From Microbacteriaceae bacterium (GTDB taxonomy: Bacteria > Actinomycetota > Actinomycetes > Actinomycetales > Microbacteriaceae): a DNA stretch of 14,994 nucleotides. Position numbers and translations under genes: made by a program. Positions within the stretch are counted from its first letter, which is position 1. Every line of letters begins with the position of its first letter. The notes below the pieces were generated by a model. The model was not told where the DNA came from. It searched no databases and saw only the letters and a list, made by a program, of their open reading frames with translations. Below are positions 13,523 to 14,994 of the stretch, piece after piece. The stretch is taken from NCBI GenBank assembly GCA_025463615.1, contig JAODAU010000009.1, forward strand, positions 1 through 14,994. The letters run 5' to 3'.

Positions 13523-14625
13523 TGCCCTGCCCTTCGATCGAGGTCGACGGCGAACGCGTCGATCGCGTCGTCGTCCCAGTGGATGCCGTGACCCGGCCGC
13601 GCGGGCACGCTCGCCACGCCGTTCACCGGGCGCAGCGGCTCGGCGATGATGTTCGCGAGGATCGGGAAGTCCTCCACGTAGACCGACCCCGGCGTGCTCG
13701 CCGCGAGGTGCACGTGCAGGTCGGCCAGCGAGTGCCAGGCGATCGGGCGCTCGGCCAGCTCGACGGCCCGCGCCACGTCGAGCATCGCGGTGATGCCGCC
13801 ACCGAGCGCGGCGTCCGGCTGGTAGAACACGGTCGCGGTCTCTGCCAGGTAGCGCTCGAACGCCTCGACCTGCTGCAAGTGCTCGCCCGTGGCGACGGGG
13901 GTGCGGATGGCCCGCGAGAGCGTGCCGTAGTCGGCCACGCGCTCGGCCGGCATCGGCTCCTCGAACCAGTGGATGTCCAGGTCGTCGAGCCGTTCGCCCA
14001 GCCAGAGCGCCTCGGCCAACACCAGTCGCTCGCTGGCGTCGACCATCACGCGCGCGTTCGAGCCCACCGCGTCGCGCACGGCGGCGACCCGTTCCAGGTC
14101 CGTCTCCGGTGGAAGCGCGCCGATCGCGACCTTCACGCCGTCGAAGCCCTCGTCCACGTAGTCGAGGCTGTGCTGCACGAGCTCGTCGATCGTCATCCGC
14201 TGGCCGCTGCGGCCGGAGCCGTAGAACGGCACCTGCCGGTCTCCCGGGCCGAGCAGCTCGGCGAGTGGCACGCCCGCGGCCTGCGCGCGCAGGTCCCAGA
14301 CCGCGATGTCGACGGCGGAGACCGCGGCCACGAAGGTGGTCGCGCCGAGCCGCCGGGTCGTCGCGAGCACGTCCGCGCGCACGGTGTCCCAGTCGTCGAG
14401 CGTGCGGCCGACGAGCGCCGGCCCGACCACCGCGCGCACCATGTCGCAGACGACGGACGCGCCCGCGTCGAGCGTGTAGCTGAACCCGGTGCCGCGCCTC
14501 CCGTCGGCATCGACCACCTCGACGAACGGCACCGAGATGCTGTCGTAGCCGAAGTAGCGCATCGCCGCGAGGAGCGGCACGACGAGGAGTCGCGCGCGAA
14601 CGGAGGAGATCACTGCGCGGGTCAC
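13519..14625 (-). CDS. Enolase-superfamily enzyme, mandelate racemase-like, with KxA instead of KxK
   Basis: 368 residues counting from GTG 14625, which overlaps the CoA-transferase stop as GTGA (14622-14625); a GGGGGC run precedes it. The barrel metal ligands are Asp196 (MVDASER), Glu222 (WFEEP) and Glu248 (ATGEH). Asp271 (QPD) and His298 (AWHSL) form the general acid/base dyad of the mandelate racemase subgroup. On strand 2 the motif reads GVKVAIG: Lys165 is present, but the second Lys position, the S-face base in mandelate racemase, is Ala167. Chemistry must then rely on the His-Asp dyad alone or on another residue. Substrates of the subgroup are hydroxy acids, aldonates, aldarates or their lactones. 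It is distinct in sequence and active-site motif from the second family member at 10407-11540, so the operon probably uses two different steps of this kind. Confidence 0.87.
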   Translation of the reverse strand: MTRAVISSVRARLLVVPLLAAMRYFGYDSISVPFVEVVDADGRRGTGFSYTLDAGASVVCDMVRAVVGPALVGRTLDDWDTVRADVLATTRRLGATTFVAAVSAVDIAVWDLRAQAAGVPLAELLGPGDRQVPFYGSGRSGQRMTIDELVQHSLDYVDEGFDGVKVAIGALPPETDLERVAAVRDAVGSNARVMVDASERLVLAEALWLGERLDDLDIHWFEEPMPAERVADYGTLSRAIRTPVATGEHLQQVEAFERYLAETATVFYQPDAALGGGITAMLDVARAVELAERPIAWHSLADLHVHLAASTPGSVYVEDFPILANIIAEPLRPVNGVASVPARPGHGIHWDDDAIDAFAVDLDRRAGQ

Positions 14626-14993
14626 GCCCCCCGGGGAATCTCGCGCACGTCGTCGGCGATGGTGAGCGGGGCATCCGTCACGGCCTGCACGTCGGCGGGG
14701 GTGAGGCCGGGCGCCACCTCGCGCAGCACGAGGCCGTCGGGCGTCACGTCGATCACGGCGAGGTCGGTGATGATGCGGTCGACAACGCGCCGGCCGGTGA
14801 GCGGCAGCGTGCACTCCACCATGATCTTGGCGCTGCCGTCGCGGGCCACGTGCTCCATCAGCACGATCCCCCGGCGCGCGCCGTGCCCCAGGCCCATCGC
14901 CCCGCCCCTGCCCTTGACCATCTTGCCGGGGATGATCCAGTTGGCGAGGTCGCCGCCCACCGAGACCTGCATCGCGCCGAGCACGGCCGCGTC
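14622..14993 (-). CDS. CoA-transferase subunit B (3-oxoacid/3-oxoadipate CoA-transferase type), C-terminal part, 5' truncated
   Basis: Only the last 123 codons are in the window; the frame stays open to the right edge, so the true start and the catalytic Glu loop lie outside. The family moves CoA from succinyl-CoA or acetyl-CoA to a 3-oxo acid in a heterotetramer of A and B chains. Seen: [16 protein letters not shown], then [52 protein letters not shown] and [19 protein letters not shown], which follow ScoB/PcaJ/CatJ order closely. The GHGARR segment replaces the more usual DLVxGAK. The gene is the first visible of the operon, and subunit A is expected immediately upstream beyond the edge. 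CoA transfer suggests that the pathway ends in an acyl-CoA. Confidence 0.9.
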   Translation of the reverse strand, partial: DAAVLGAMQVSVGGDLANWIIPGKMVKGRGGAMGLGHGARRGIVLMEHVARDGSAKIMVECTLPLTGRRVVDRIITDLAVIDVTPDGLVLREVAPGLTPADVQAVTDAPLTIADDVREIPRGA

Positions 14994-14994
14994 G

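Noticed and set aside
12569..14674. A single 701-residue minus-strand protein fusing an upstream region to the ketopantoate-reductase-like domain
   Set aside because: The first 384 residues are low-complexity, out-of-frame translation of the KxA enolase-superfamily gene; the real ATG at 13522 overlaps that gene's stop with a good ribosome site.

Overview
The window is high-GC, densely coded DNA with many GTG starts, 4-nt start/stop overlaps and very short intergenic gaps. That fits an actinobacterium; the style resembles Microbacteriaceae, but taxonomy here is inference only. Every gene I can support is metabolic, transport-related or regulatory. I see no rRNA or tRNA gene, transposase, phage gene or CRISPR array.

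Layout. (1) Positions 2-1341, plus strand: the 3' end of a four-carbon acid sugar kinase overlaps a PdxA2-type 4-phospho-sugar-acid dehydrogenase, the usual module for D-threonate or erythronate breakdown. A strong hairpin at 1352-1392 closes this unit and also serves the convergent gene. (2) Positions 1407-2516, minus strand: a lipoprotein substrate-binding protein of the polyamine-type ABC family, preceded by about 300 bp of regulatory DNA with a repeated operator-like motif. (3) Positions 2817-7853, minus strand: an operon in the order IclR regulator, two ABC permeases, a cyclase-family hydrolase and a DHA2-type MFS transporter. No ABC ATPase gene is present. (4) Positions 8035-14993, minus strand: a tightly packed catabolic operon entering from the right edge. 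In transcription order it holds a CoA-transferase subunit B (5' end cut off), an enolase-superfamily enzyme, a ketopantoate-reductase-like dehydrogenase, an aldo/keto reductase, a second enolase-superfamily enzyme, a LigI/COG3618-type amidohydrolase, an NTF2/SnoaL-like protein and a zinc-free MDR oxidoreductase.

Working model (inference): an organic acid, sugar acid or lactone is imported by the ABC and/or MFS system under IclR control. It is then processed by redox enzymes (AKR, KPR-like, MDR), enolase-superfamily proton-abstraction enzymes and hydrolases (LigI-like, cyclase), with CoA activation at the end. An enolase-superfamily enzyme next to a LigI-like amidohydrolase recalls the known galactarolactone cycloisomerase/isomerase pair. 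The kinase/PdxA2 module at the left edge also handles sugar acids. The real substrate cannot be read from the sequence.

The most unusual signals are: a shared TCRTWATGYG-like motif in the binding-protein and iclR upstream regions; a 21-bp-arm inverted repeat spanning the KPR-like stop codon and the AKR Shine-Dalgarno; an enolase-superfamily enzyme with Ala where the second catalytic Lys is expected; a cyclase whose motif histidines are replaced by Gln; and the missing ABC ATPase.
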